Assembly: GCF_014174495.1 (NCBI RefSeq)
Contig: NZ_JACJHR010000032.1
Span: forward strand, 34,966-98,965
Origin: Amycolatopsis echigonensis
GTDB lineage: Bacteria; Actinomycetota; Actinomycetes; Mycobacteriales; Pseudonocardiaceae
Direction of reading: 5' to 3'
Length of the DNA: 64,000 nucleotides
Below the pieces are notes generated by a model. That model made no database searches. It had not been told where the DNA came from and worked only from the letters and a program-made list of their open reading frames with translations. The translations under genes and the position numbers were made by a program. This document shows positions 50,718 through 59,691 of this stretch, in pieces. Position 1 is the stretch's first letter, and the number at the start of each line of letters is the position of its first letter.

Positions 50718-51947
50718 GTGAGCCAGACTCCCGTCCTCATCACCACGACCGGTCCGGACAAGCCCGGGGTCTCGTCCGTGCTGTTCGCCGTGCTCACCCG
50801 GCACGACGTGGACGTGCTCGACATCGAGCAGGTGGTCATCCGAGGGCAGCTCGTGCTCGGCGTGCTCGCTGGCGTCTACCGCGACCCGGAGGGGCTTCAG
50901 GAGTCCGTCGAGCAGGCGATGGCGACTGTCGGCATGGAGGTCGAGGTTCGGATCGGCGACGCGATCGGCGAAGATCCGTTCGCGCTCGGCCGGCGCGATT
51001 CGTCGCACGTGCTCGTCTTGCTCGGGCGTCCGGTGACCGCGCGGGCGTTCTCCGAGGTCGCGCGGCGGCTGGCGGGCGTCGGGGCGAACATCGATTCGAT
51101 CCGCAGCGTCGCGGACTACCCGGTGACCGGGCTCGAGCTGTACGTCTCGGTGCGCGAAGACACCGACGAGACGGACGCGGAACTCCGGTCCACGCTGGCC
51201 GACGCGGCGTCCGAGGCCAACATCGACGTCGCCGTCGAGCGCGCGGGCATCACGCGCCGGGCGAAGCGGCTGGTGGTCTTCGACGTCGATTCCACGCTCG
51301 TGCAGGGCGAGGTCATCGAGATGCTCGGCGCGTACGCCGGCGTCGAGGAGCAGGTCCGCGAGATCACCGAGGCCGCGATGCGCGGCGAGCTGAACTTCGC
51401 CGAGTCGCTGGAGCGGCGCGTGTCGCTGCTGGCCGGACTGCCCGCGAGCGTGATGGACGAGGTCGCGGAGAAACTCGAGCTGACGCCGGGGGCCCGCACG
51501 ACCGTCCGCACGCTCAAGCGCATGGGCTTCCGCTGCGGTGTCGTGTCCGGCGGGTTTACCCAGGTCATCGACCATCTCGTGGACGACCTCGGCCTCGATT
51601 TCGCCGCGGCCAACGAACTGGAAGTCGTGGACGGCAAGCTCACCGGCCGCGTCGTCGGCGACATCGTGGACCGCGCGGGCAAGGCCACGGCGCTGCGACG
51701 GTTCGCGGGCGAGTACGGGATCCCGCTGGGCGCGTGCGTCGCGGTCGGCGACGGGGCCAACGACATCGACATGCTCGCCGCGGCCGGCATGGGTGTCGCG
51801 TTCAACGCCAAGCCCGCGCTGCGGGAGGTCGCCGACACCGCGCTGTCGCACCCGTACCTCGACGCGGTGCTGTTCGTCCTCGGCGTCACGCGCGCCGAGG
51901 TCGAGGCGGCCGACGCGGCCGACGGACTCGAACTGGTCCGCCCGTGA
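50718..51947 (+). CDS. serB: Phosphoserine phosphatase SerB with N-terminal ACT-like domains
   Basis: The 409-residue enzyme makes serine from phosphoserine. It has two N-terminal ACT-like regulatory domains (residues ~5-170) and a HAD phosphatase domain with DVDST at 189-193 (nucleophile D189, acid D191) and GDGANDIDM near 348. Long SerB2-type forms are known in mycobacteria. The GTG start follows GAGGGATA. The next gene overlaps its stop as GTGA. Confidence 0.95.
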   Translation: MSQTPVLITTTGPDKPGVSSVLFAVLTRHDVDVLDIEQVVIRGQLVLGVLAGVYRDPEGLQESVEQAMATVGMEVEVRIGDAIGEDPFALGRRDSSHVLVLLGRPVTARAFSEVARRLAGVGANIDSIRSVADYPVTGLELYVSVREDTDETDAELRSTLADAASEANIDVAVERAGITRRAKRLVVFDVDSTLVQGEVIEMLGAYAGVEEQVREITEAAMRGELNFAESLERRVSLLAGLPASVMDEVAEKLELTPGARTTVRTLKRMGFRCGVVSGGFTQVIDHLVDDLGLDFAAANELEVVDGKLTGRVVGDIVDRAGKATALRRFAGEYGIPLGACVAVGDGANDIDMLAAAGMGVAFNAKPALREVADTALSHPYLDAVLFVLGVTRAEVEAADAADGLELVRP

Positions 51948-52717
51948 ACCCTCTGCTCGAACCGCTGCGCAGCCGCTACGCCTCGTGGCTCGGCCTCCCC
52001 GCCGAGGACACGTCGGACACATCCGACGAGAACCCGGACGAGGTCCGCGCGATGCCGATCATCCTGCGGATCGAACGCGCCGAACCGCCGGGCCGCACCG
52101 CGCTCCTCGAAGCGGCGGCCGCGGCGGCGCTGGCGGTCTGCCTGGACGAACGCGCCCAGCCCGGCGGCGAATGGGCCGAGCCGGTCCACGCGTGGCTCGA
52201 CAACCGCATCCGGAAGGTCGCGCGCCGGGCTCGCGGCACGCACTGGCAGGCGGTGCTCGACCAGCCGGGAATCACCATCGAAGTCGACGGCGCGCAGGCG
52301 CGGGCGCTCGTGCCCGGGCTGGTCAAGGAGACCCCGAAAGAGGTCTCGCGGCTGCAGATCTCCGGCAGCGAACTGCCCGCCGACACCCCCGGCCCGGCCC
52401 CGGCCGACGTCCCGCTGCTGATGCTGAACCCGGACGTCCCGATGACCGTCGGCAAGGCGTCCGCGCAGGTCGGGCACGCCACGATGATCCTCGCGTCGCT
52501 GCTGCCGGATGACGAACTGGCGGCGTGGGCGGCGAGGGACTACCGGGTCGCGGTCCGCACGCCCAGCCCGGCCCGGTGGAAGGAGCTGTGCCCGGTCGAG
52601 GACCCGGAGGCGGGCTGGCGTGACAACCGCGTGATCGCCGTCCGCGACGCGGGTTTCACCGAGGTCGACCCCGGCACGATCACCGTGCTCGCGCAGCAGC
52701 CCGGAACATCGGCGTGA
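51944..52717 (+). CDS. PTH2-domain protein (peptidyl-tRNA hydrolase 2-like)
   Basis: The 257-residue protein has a C-terminal PTH2-like segment (LNPDVPMTVGKASAQVGHATMILASLL, near residues 163-189) as in archaeal/eukaryotic peptidyl-tRNA hydrolase 2. The N-terminal ~150 residues are unassigned, with an acidic TSDTSDENPDE stretch near 25. Coupled to serB by a 4-base overlap. Hydrolase activity is a family-level prediction. Confidence 0.72.
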   Translation: MNPLLEPLRSRYASWLGLPAEDTSDTSDENPDEVRAMPIILRIERAEPPGRTALLEAAAAAALAVCLDERAQPGGEWAEPVHAWLDNRIRKVARRARGTHWQAVLDQPGITIEVDGAQARALVPGLVKETPKEVSRLQISGSELPADTPGPAPADVPLLMLNPDVPMTVGKASAQVGHATMILASLLPDDELAAWAARDYRVAVRTPSPARWKELCPVEDPEAGWRDNRVIAVRDAGFTEVDPGTITVLAQQPGTSA

Positions 52718-52768
52718 CTCGCGCGGTTGGGCCAATGCAGTGACCCAACGGGTGGAAAGGCGTCTCGG

Positions 52769-53173
52769 ATGACCTTGGAAGTACAGCGCGAAGGCACGCA
52801 CAGTTTCGTCGGCCGCAACGAGCGCGGCGCGGAAGTGCGGGTGGGCCGGGCTGGTGCGGAGGGCGCGTTCTCCCCGGCGGAACTGCTGCAGATCGCGGCC
52901 GCGGGCTGCTCTGCGGTGACGGCGGAGCAGCTGATCACGCGACGGGTGGGCGAGGATTCGAAGTTCCGGGTCTCCGTGACGGCCGACCGGCGCGAAGGTG
53001 CGTCGGAACTGGACGCGGTGCACGTCGCGTTCGACGTCGATGTGTCCGCGCTCGACGAGGGTCAGCGGGCGGACCTGGCGGGCGCGGTGGACCGGGCGAT
53101 CGAGCGGCTGTGCACGGTGAGCCGGACGTTGAAGAAGGGCATTCCGGTGACGGAGACCTTCCCGACCGCTTGA
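52769..53173 (+). CDS. OsmC-family hydroperoxide reductase
   Basis: The 134-residue protein has the OsmC/Ohr pattern with the first redox Cys in the central helix (ELLQIAAAGCSAVTAEQL, C47) and the second in the C-terminal ERLCTVSRTLKKGIPV. It should reduce organic hydroperoxides using thiols such as mycothiol or lipoate. The ATG has AAAGGCG upstream. It is followed by the tandem-repeat spacer. Confidence 0.87.
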   Translation: MTLEVQREGTHSFVGRNERGAEVRVGRAGAEGAFSPAELLQIAAAGCSAVTAEQLITRRVGEDSKFRVSVTADRREGASELDAVHVAFDVDVSALDEGQRADLAGAVDRAIERLCTVSRTLKKGIPVTETFPTA

Positions 53174-53202
53174 GCCGCAGCGGGTGGATGCTTGGGGGCG
53201 GA

Positions 53203-53560
53203 CAGCCGAGTTGCTGCGCCTCGGGCGGTTCGTCTGGCGGGATCGCCAAGGTGCGGTGGACGGGCGTTCGCCGAGTTGCCGCGGCGGGCGAGTGGTTGGT
53301 CGGGGTGGGGCTGCGGAGTTGCGGTAGCTGTGTGTCGCCGAGTTGCCCCGGCGGGCGAGTGGTTGGTCGGGGTGGGGCCGCGGAGTTGCGACGGGGCGGT
53401 TCCCACGGTGGGCTCGCCGAGCAGGAGCGGCGGGTTGGTCTCGTAGCGAGATCGCCGAGCCGCTGCGGCGGGATCGTCCAGCTGCCGTGGCAACGGACGG
53501 TTCTCCTGGCACGGCCGCCGAGTTGCCGCAGCAGGTGGTTCCTGCGGTGGTGGCCAAGCA
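53203..53560. repeat. Degenerate tandem repeat array in a convergent spacer
   Basis: Two units starting TCGCCGAGTTGCC at 53268 and 53335 (period 67) match over about 57 bases with two differences. Weaker units begin near 53203, 53413, 53452 and 53512. No gene is supported from 53174 to 53754; the rest (53561-53754) shows only scattered similar words. Confidence 0.75.
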
Positions 53561-53754
53561 GAGCTGACGGCAGGCGATCCTCGTGCCAGGATCGCCGAAC
53601 AACCGTGCCAAGCAGCCACTGCGGCACGGTCTCGAACAGCTCTGGCCGCACCCGTCAAAGCCGCCGCGCCCCTTGTCCAGCAAGGGTTTTCCCCGCCGCC
53701 ACCGGCAGCGAACGCGCCAGCCGAACCCCGGCGCGGCTCAAACCAGACTCAAGC

Positions 53755-54114
53755 TCAGCTTTGCCACACCACGTACGCCTGGTCAGCGTCCGTGGTCATC
53801 GCCTCGATGAACTTCTCGTTGTCGAAGCCGGGCAGGGTCTGGAGGCGTTCGATGAGGGCGTCCGCGGCCGGGTCGCCGCTCGGGACCGCGGTGCCTTTGC
53901 CGTCGTTGCCGACCAGCATGAAGAAGACGTCTTCGTTCCAGGGGCCGTCGGGGATGACTCTCACCATGACGGATTGCAGCTCCGACCACGTCACAGCTTC
54001 TTCGCTGCCATCGGCGAGCCGGCGCCGAACCCCGGTGTCGTCAACACTGACGGTCCGGGATTGGGCGCTGGACGAATCCTGGGTCAACGGTGCTCCCTGT
54101 CGTGTTCGTTCCAC
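53755..54114 (-). CDS. Conserved hypothetical protein downstream of dinG
   Basis: The ~119-residue protein shows a compact soluble pattern: TWSELQSVMVRVIPDGPWNEDVFFMLVG, then RLQTLPGFDNEKF and a final VVWQS. I recall such a small family in actinobacteria without known function. The GTG at 54114 may be 5' of the true start; a TTG nine codons in is an alternative. It lies 30 bases after dinG on the same strand, so co-transcription is likely. Confidence 0.6.
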   Translation of the reverse strand: MERTRQGAPLTQDSSSAQSRTVSVDDTGVRRRLADGSEEAVTWSELQSVMVRVIPDGPWNEDVFFMLVGNDGKGTAVPSGDPAADALIERLQTLPGFDNEKFIEAMTTDADQAYVVWQS

Positions 54115-54144
54115 TCACCGTACCCGCCCGTCCGCCGCGCTCGG

Positions 54145-56196
54145 TCAGGCGGGCGCGGCCGCGTCGAGTCGCTTCAGTGCGTCGCGCGCGACCTGCGGAT
54201 CTGTCGTCGGCCAGAACGGCGGCAGCGACGCGCGCAGGAAACCGCCGTAGCGCGCGGTGGCCAGACGGGAGTCCAGCACGGCCACTACGCCGCGGTCGGT
54301 GACCGAGCGGTGCAGCCGTCCGGTGCCCTGTGCCAGCAGCAACGCCGCGTGCGTCGCGGCCACGGTGAGAAATCCGTTGCCGCCCCGGGCTTCCACCGCG
54401 CGCTGGCGAGCGGACAACACCGGATCGTCCGGACGGGGGAACGGGATCCGGTCCACCACCACGAGCTGCAGCGACGGACCCGGCACGTCGACGCCCTGCC
54501 ACAGCGTGAGCGTGCCGAACAGACAGGTGCGCGCGTCCTCGGCGAACTGCCGCACCAGCAACGGCGTGGCGTCGTCGCCCTGGCAGAGGATCGGGTGGTC
54601 GAGCCGTTCCCGCATGGCCTCCGCGGCCTGTTTCGCCGCGCGCATCGAGGAGAACAGGCCCAGCGTACGGCCGCCGGCGGCTTCGACCAGCCCGGCCAGT
54701 TCGTCCATTGTGGACTCGGCGAGCCCGTCCCTTCCCGGCGGCGGCAGGTGCTTGGCGAGATAGAGGATGCCGTTGCGGCGGTGGTCGAACGGCGATCCGA
54801 CGTCCAGTCCGGTCCATTTCGGGCCGTTGTCCTCGTCGGACGGGGCTTCCTTGTCGGTGGCCGTGCCCGGCGACTTCACCACGCGCGCGCCGCTCGGCGG
54901 GAGACCCCATTGCCGGGCCATGGTGTCGAATTCGCCGCCGAGCGTCAGCGTCGCCGAGGTCAGCACGGTGGTGTGCTGATTGAAGACCCGCTCCCGCAGC
55001 AATCCCGCGACGCCCAGCGGCGCGACCTTCAACGCCGGCGGCCGCGGGTTCGCGGAGTACTTGTCGCCGGTCACCCAGACGACGTCGCGTTGGTGCGCCA
55101 GATCTTCGTCGTACGCCTCGAGCAGCCGCACCGCGGTGTCGTGCACTTCTTCGAGCAGCGACCGCGCCAGTTTGCGCGCGGTCGCCTCGCCGACGTCTTC
55201 CTTGCGATCCGAGCCCAGCGCGGTGAGGCATTCCTTCGCCGCGTCGCGCACCGCCGGGATCGCGCCCTGCAACGGCCGGGGCAGCGCGTCGAGCCGTCCG
55301 GCCGGGATGTCGTCGAGGATCAGCGCGAGCCCGTCGGAGGACTCCAGCAGCCGGTCCGCGATTCCCGCGTCGATCAGCTTTCCGCAGCGCCGCGCGGCGG
55401 CCGACACCATGGCGCTGGTGAGCTCGCCGGTCGCGACCGAGGTGACCCGGTCGACCAGGTCGTGCGCCTCGTCGATGATCACCAGGTCGTGGTCCGGCAG
55501 CACCTGGTAGCCCTGCAGCGCGTCGATGGCCAGCAGCGCGTGGTTGGTGACCACGACATCGGCTCGGCCCGCCTCGGCTCGCGCGCGTTCGGCGAAGCAA
55601 TCGGTGCCGACCGGGCACTTCGCGGCGCCGAGACATTCCCTTGCGGTGACGGAAACCTGCCGCCACGCCTGGTCGGACACGCCGGGCACCAGCTCGTCGC
55701 GGTCGCCGGTTTCGGTGTCCGACGTCCACTCGTGCAGCCGCGTGACTTCCTTGCCCAGCCGGGACACCGCGAACGGGTCGAACAGCTGCGCGTCGTCGGG
55801 TTCGTCGGCCGGGCCGGTGTCGAGCCGGTGCAGGCAGAGATAGTTGCGGCGGCCCTTGAGGATCGCGAAGGTCGGTTCGCGCCCGAGCGGCTTCTTGAGC
55901 GCCTTCGCCAGGCGCGGGAGATCGCGGTCGACCAGCTGGCGCTGCAACGCGATGGTGGCGGTGGAAACGACGACGGTGGTGTCTTTCTCCACCGCGTGCC
56001 GGATCGCGGGCACCAGGTACGCCAGCGATTTGCCGGTGCCCGTTCCCGCTTGCACGGCGAGGTGTTCGCCGGTGCGGATGGCGTGGCCGACGGCGTCGGC
56101 CATCTTCACCTGGCCGGGGCGTTCAGCGCCGCCGACAGACTCCACCGCGTGGGTGAGGAGTTCGAGGACGCCGGGGAAATCGGTTCGGGCGGGCAC
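54145..56196 (-). CDS. dinG: DinG-family 5'-3' DNA helicase with Fe-S cluster
   Basis: The 683-residue helicase has Walker A AGTGTGKS at 50-57, DEAH at 242-245 and four Cys (121, 188, 194, 200) that match the XPD-type Fe-S cluster. C-terminal motifs include SATL, LWQGVDVPG and QGTGRLHR. It unwinds R-loops or flaps during repair and replication. Mycobacterial order (Rv1329c) is kept. It carries the GTCCATTGTGGAC palindrome at 54703. Confidence 0.92.
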   Translation of the reverse strand: MPARTDFPGVLELLTHAVESVGGAERPGQVKMADAVGHAIRTGEHLAVQAGTGTGKSLAYLVPAIRHAVEKDTTVVVSTATIALQRQLVDRDLPRLAKALKKPLGREPTFAILKGRRNYLCLHRLDTGPADEPDDAQLFDPFAVSRLGKEVTRLHEWTSDTETGDRDELVPGVSDQAWRQVSVTARECLGAAKCPVGTDCFAERARAEAGRADVVVTNHALLAIDALQGYQVLPDHDLVIIDEAHDLVDRVTSVATGELTSAMVSAAARRCGKLIDAGIADRLLESSDGLALILDDIPAGRLDALPRPLQGAIPAVRDAAKECLTALGSDRKEDVGEATARKLARSLLEEVHDTAVRLLEAYDEDLAHQRDVVWVTGDKYSANPRPPALKVAPLGVAGLLRERVFNQHTTVLTSATLTLGGEFDTMARQWGLPPSGARVVKSPGTATDKEAPSDEDNGPKWTGLDVGSPFDHRRNGILYLAKHLPPPGRDGLAESTMDELAGLVEAAGGRTLGLFSSMRAAKQAAEAMRERLDHPILCQGDDATPLLVRQFAEDARTCLFGTLTLWQGVDVPGPSLQLVVVDRIPFPRPDDPVLSARQRAVEARGGNGFLTVAATHAALLLAQGTGRLHRSVTDRGVVAVLDSRLATARYGGFLRASLPPFWPTTDPQVARDALKRLDAAAPA

Positions 56197-56236
56197 AGCG
56201 AGACACGATAGCCGCCAGCCCCGACAGGATCTTCGA

Positions 56237-56265
56237 TCCGGCGCGAACGGACCCGTCGCGCCGGA
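56237..56265 (-). terminator. Hairpin between bioY and dinG
   Basis: Perfect 10-bp arms TCCGGCGCGA and TCGCGCCGGA (56237-56246, 56256-56265) with a 9-nt loop. No T-run; may reduce read-through from bioY. Confidence 0.45.
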
Positions 56266-56287
56266 CCGAAGCTCCCGGAATTCCGGC

Positions 56288-56878
56288 TCAGTCTTCCTTG
56301 CGGAAGCGCGAAACCGCGGCCCACGCGAGCGGCAGCACCCCGGCCGCGACCACGGTCTTCAGCACGTCACCGACGAGAAACGGCGTGACGCCCTTGTCGA
56401 AAGCGGTGGCGAGATCGAACCCGGTGACGGCCATCAGCCACGGCACGCCGAAGGCGTAGATCGCGACGTTGCCGAGCACCATGGTCCCCGCCGTGCGCAG
56501 CGGAGTGCGGTCGCCGCCGCGGCGGGCGAGGGTGCCCACGAGGGCGCCGGCGAACACGAACCCGACGATGTAGCCGGCCGAGGCTCCGGACAGCCCGGAG
56601 GTTCCGCCCTGGAACCACGGCACGCCGGCCGCGCCGACGAGCAAGTACAGCAGCAGCGAGGCAGCGCCGCGGCGCATGCCGAGCGTCGCGCCGACGAGCA
56701 GCGCGGCGAAGGTCTGGCCCGTCATCGGCACCGGTGTGCCGGGAAGCGGGATGACCAGTTGCGCGGCCGCGCCGGTGAGCACGGCCCCGCCGGCGACGAG
56801 CGCCAGGTCGCGCACCAGAGTGCCGGGCACGAGGTCGGCCAGCACTTGACGGCGGGCCGGGAGAGACAGTGACGACAC
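56288..56878 (-). CDS. bioY: Biotin transporter substrate-binding subunit BioY
   Basis: The 196-residue membrane protein is the S component of an ECF-type biotin transporter, with about six helices and the BioY pattern (VPMTGQTFAALLVGATLGMRRGAASLLLYLLVGAAG; GTSGLSGASAGYIVGF). BioY can work alone or with BioM/BioN, which are not nearby. The GTG at 56878 has GGAGG six bases upstream. Confidence 0.9.
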   Translation of the reverse strand: MSSLSLPARRQVLADLVPGTLVRDLALVAGGAVLTGAAAQLVIPLPGTPVPMTGQTFAALLVGATLGMRRGAASLLLYLLVGAAGVPWFQGGTSGLSGASAGYIVGFVFAGALVGTLARRGGDRTPLRTAGTMVLGNVAIYAFGVPWLMAVTGFDLATAFDKGVTPFLVGDVLKTVVAAGVLPLAWAAVSRFRKED

Positions 56879-57065
56879 GGGACCTCCAACCACGGAAAAC
56901 GGACGTCAGGGCAGGTTATCGTCGAGCGAGGCGACGGAACGAGACAAGTTGCGTTCCTCACCACCCCTGTCGTCCGCCACACGTCCGGGTGAGCTGCGAC
57001 CGTCGACGTTTGGGACCCCCTCCGCGCTGCCGATGTCGAAGCACGGGCGAAGGGAGAGCAGTCGA

Positions 57066-57722
57066 ATGCGCGGACGGATCTTGCTGGTCACCGGGGTTTT
57101 CCTGGCGGCGGTGCCCGCGGTGGCGCACGCCGATCCGCCGACGTCCACCGGCTGGGGTTCCGCGGGCAGCCTCGACGTCCTGGTGGACCACCAGCACGTC
57201 GTCACCGGCGAACTGGCCCGGTGCGACGCCGACGGGCCGGTTTCCGCGCGTACCACCGGGGGCGCGGCGGGCGACGTCGCGGTGTTCGGTTTCGGCGGCA
57301 CCACCTGCGAGCGACAAGGCCAGGTCGCGCAGGTGCGGACCGGCGGCCAGCGCTTCGAATCCGACCTGCTCACCCGGTACGGCGGGCCTGAACTGAAGGT
57401 CCGCACGTACTCGGTCGGCTGCACTACCACGACGGATTCGGGCAGCACCGGTTCGATGTCGATCGGCGAGGTCTCCGGCTTCACCGCGCCGTCGTCGATC
57501 CCGGCGAACTACCGCGTCACGATCCCCGGCGGCGCGGCGGGCACGGCGCTGGCCACGATCACGCTCAACGAGACGGTGACGCCGCAGCCCGCCGACGGCA
57601 GCCTGGTCACGCACGCGGTGCACGTGAAGCTGTTCCCGCAAGGCGGTCCGGCCAGCGGGGACATCTACCTCGGCACCGCGGCGTGCAACCCGTACGGCAA
57701 GGGCGGTGCGCCCAAGCAGTGA
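57066..57722 (+). CDS. Secreted protein of unknown function
   Basis: The 218-residue precursor has a clear signal peptide (RILLVTGVFLAAVPAVAHA, cleavage after AHA near residue 22). The mature part is rich in Gly, Thr and Ser with four Cys that could form two disulfides. It resembles secreted choice-of-anchor-type proteins of actinobacteria, but this is only a look. It converges with four bases to spare on pncA. Confidence 0.7.
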   Translation: MRGRILLVTGVFLAAVPAVAHADPPTSTGWGSAGSLDVLVDHQHVVTGELARCDADGPVSARTTGGAAGDVAVFGFGGTTCERQGQVAQVRTGGQRFESDLLTRYGGPELKVRTYSVGCTTTTDSGSTGSMSIGEVSGFTAPSSIPANYRVTIPGGAAGTALATITLNETVTPQPADGSLVTHAVHVKLFPQGGPASGDIYLGTAACNPYGKGGAPKQ

Positions 57723-57726
57723 CGCG

Positions 57727-58302
57727 TCAGGCGGGCGGCAAGGCGGGCGTGCCGGTGTAGCGGACGCCTGCCTTGTCGAAGTCCTTCAGCGTCGCGTCCA
57801 CCGTCGGCCGCGATCCGCCGACGGTCAGATCCAGCAGCACGTGCACGTTGAACCCGGCGCCCGCGGCGTCGAGGGCGGTGGCGCGCACGCAGAAGTCGGT
57901 GGCGATGCCGACGACGTCGACGTCGGTCACTTCATGCGCGCGCAGCCATTCCTCGAGCGTCTTGCCGTCGCCGGACTTGCCCTCGAAACCGGAGTACGCG
58001 GCGCTGTACTCGCCCTTCGAGAACACTGCCTCGACCGGCACCACGTCCAGTTCCGAGTGGAACGACGCGCCCGCGGTGCCCGCGATGCAGTGCGGCGGCC
58101 AGCTGGTGTTGAAGTCGGGCGTGTCGCTGAAGTGGTCGCCCGGGTCGATGTGGTGGTCGCGGGTGGCGACGATGTGCGCGTAGCCGCCGTCGGCCATCCG
58201 CCGCGAGATGGCCGTCGCGGCGGCCGCCCCGCCCGGCAGGCCGAGCGAGCCTCCCTCGCAGAAGTCGTTCTGCACGTCCACCACGATCAGCGCGGTTCCC
58301 AT
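57727..58302 (-). CDS. pncA: Nicotinamidase PncA
   Basis: The 191-residue enzyme hydrolyses nicotinamide to nicotinate (and pyrazinamide to pyrazinoate in mycobacteria). Catalytic residues D9, K96 and C138 (GIATDFCVRATA) are present, and the metal ligands fall at D49, H51, H57 and H71. It follows pncB by ten bases in the same direction, making an NAD-salvage operon. Confidence 0.93.
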   Translation of the reverse strand: MGTALIVVDVQNDFCEGGSLGLPGGAAAATAISRRMADGGYAHIVATRDHHIDPGDHFSDTPDFNTSWPPHCIAGTAGASFHSELDVVPVEAVFSKGEYSAAYSGFEGKSGDGKTLEEWLRAHEVTDVDVVGIATDFCVRATALDAAGAGFNVHVLLDLTVGGSRPTVDATLKDFDKAGVRYTGTPALPPA

Positions 58303-58312
58303 GGTCGGCTCC

Positions 58313-59617
58313 CTACAGAAAAGTCGTCGGTATCGCGGGCTCGCCGTGCGAGAGCTTGAGGCCCTCCCACGGCAGGCTCACCTGCGCGCGCCGCAGGCGG
58401 GCACGCGCGTCGTCCAGCGTGGGCAAATCATCCATCGGCACGCCACCGCGCACCAGGGGGATCTGCAGGTCGAGATCGTTCTCTCCGGGTTCCGGGCGGC
58501 CGCTGGCGGCGGTCCAGACCACTTCCTCGACCGCGGTCCCGGTGTCGCGGTGCCGGCGCAGCGCGTGCTTGCGCCCGCCGCGGGATTCCTTGTGCGCACT
58601 GCGTTTCGCGACCGGCCTGCCGTCGACCTCGACCAGTTTGTACACCATCCCGGCGGTCGGTGCGCCGGATCCGGTGACCACCGACGTGCCGACGCCGTAG
58701 GCGTCCACCGGCTCCGCGCGCAGCGCCGCGATCGCGTGCTCGTCGAGGTCGCCGGACACCACGATCCGGGTGTCCTTCGCGCCGAGCGCGTCGAGCTGGT
58801 CGCGGGCCTTGCGGGCGAGCGGGCCGACGTCGCCGGAGTCGATCCGGATCGCGCCCAGCTCCGGACCGGCGACGCGCACGGCCGCCTCGATGCCCGCGGT
58901 GATGTCGTAGGTGTCCACCAGGAGAGTGGTGTCCGCGCCCATCTTGCTGACCTGGGCGCGGAACGCGGCTTCCTCGCTGTCGTGCAGCAGCATGAACGCG
59001 TGCGCGACCGTGCCGCGGGTCGGGATCCCGTAGCGGCGGCCCGCTTCGAGGTTCGACGTGGTGGCGAATCCGGCCAGGTAGGCGGCGCGCGCGGCGGCGA
59101 CCGCGGCGTACTCGTGCGTGCGCCGTCCGCCCATCTCGATGATCGGCCTGCCGTGCGCCGCGCCGGACATCCGCGCTGCCGCCGACGCGATCGCGCTGTC
59201 GTGGTTGAGGATCGACAGCACCAGCGTTTCCAGCACCACCGCCTCGGCGAAACTGCCGGTCACGGTGAGGATCGGCGAACCGGGGAAGTAGAGGTCGCCT
59301 TCGCGGTAGCCGTCGATGTCGCCGCGGAACTCGTAGTCGGCCAGCCACGCCAGCGTTTCCGCGTCGACGACCGCGGTCTGCTCCAGCATGGCCAGTTCGG
59401 CGTCGGTGAACCGGAACTCGGCGATCGCGTCGAGCACGCGCGCGGTGCCGGCGACGACGCCGTACCGGCGGCCGTCGGGAAGCCGGCGCGCGAAGACTTC
59501 GAACACGCACGGCCGGTCGGCCGTCCCGTCCGCGAGCGCGCTCGCCAGCATGGTCAGCTCGTAGTGGTCGGTGAGCAGCGCCGTGCTGGCGCTGGTGACC
59601 GGCTCGGGGGAACCCAT
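58313..59617 (-). CDS. pncB: Nicotinate phosphoribosyltransferase
   Basis: The 434-residue enzyme makes nicotinate mononucleotide from nicotinate and PRPP, using the product of pncA. Family segments include LLTDHYELTMLASALADG at the start, YEFRGDIDGYREGDLYFPG and RIDSGDVGPLARKARD. A TAGGGT hexamer ends six bases before the ATG (leaderless). M. tuberculosis keeps pncB1 at this place (Rv1330c). Confidence 0.95.
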   Translation of the reverse strand: MGSPEPVTSASTALLTDHYELTMLASALADGTADRPCVFEVFARRLPDGRRYGVVAGTARVLDAIAEFRFTDAELAMLEQTAVVDAETLAWLADYEFRGDIDGYREGDLYFPGSPILTVTGSFAEAVVLETLVLSILNHDSAIASAAARMSGAAHGRPIIEMGGRRTHEYAAVAAARAAYLAGFATTSNLEAGRRYGIPTRGTVAHAFMLLHDSEEAAFRAQVSKMGADTTLLVDTYDITAGIEAAVRVAGPELGAIRIDSGDVGPLARKARDQLDALGAKDTRIVVSGDLDEHAIAALRAEPVDAYGVGTSVVTGSGAPTAGMVYKLVEVDGRPVAKRSAHKESRGGRKHALRRHRDTGTAVEEVVWTAASGRPEPGENDLDLQIPLVRGGVPMDDLPTLDDARARLRRAQVSLPWEGLKLSHGEPAIPTTFL

Positions 59618-59691
59618 GGGAGCACCCTATTCACTCACATGGACGGACCTGGCGCGGCGTACCGGGACGGCCCCGTGACACCATGGTGTGC

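Noticed and set aside
53110..56211. A 1033-codon plus-strand open frame across dinG
   Set aside because: It is antisense to dinG, has Arg/Gly-rich composition with no domain, and is typical of noise in 70% GC DNA.
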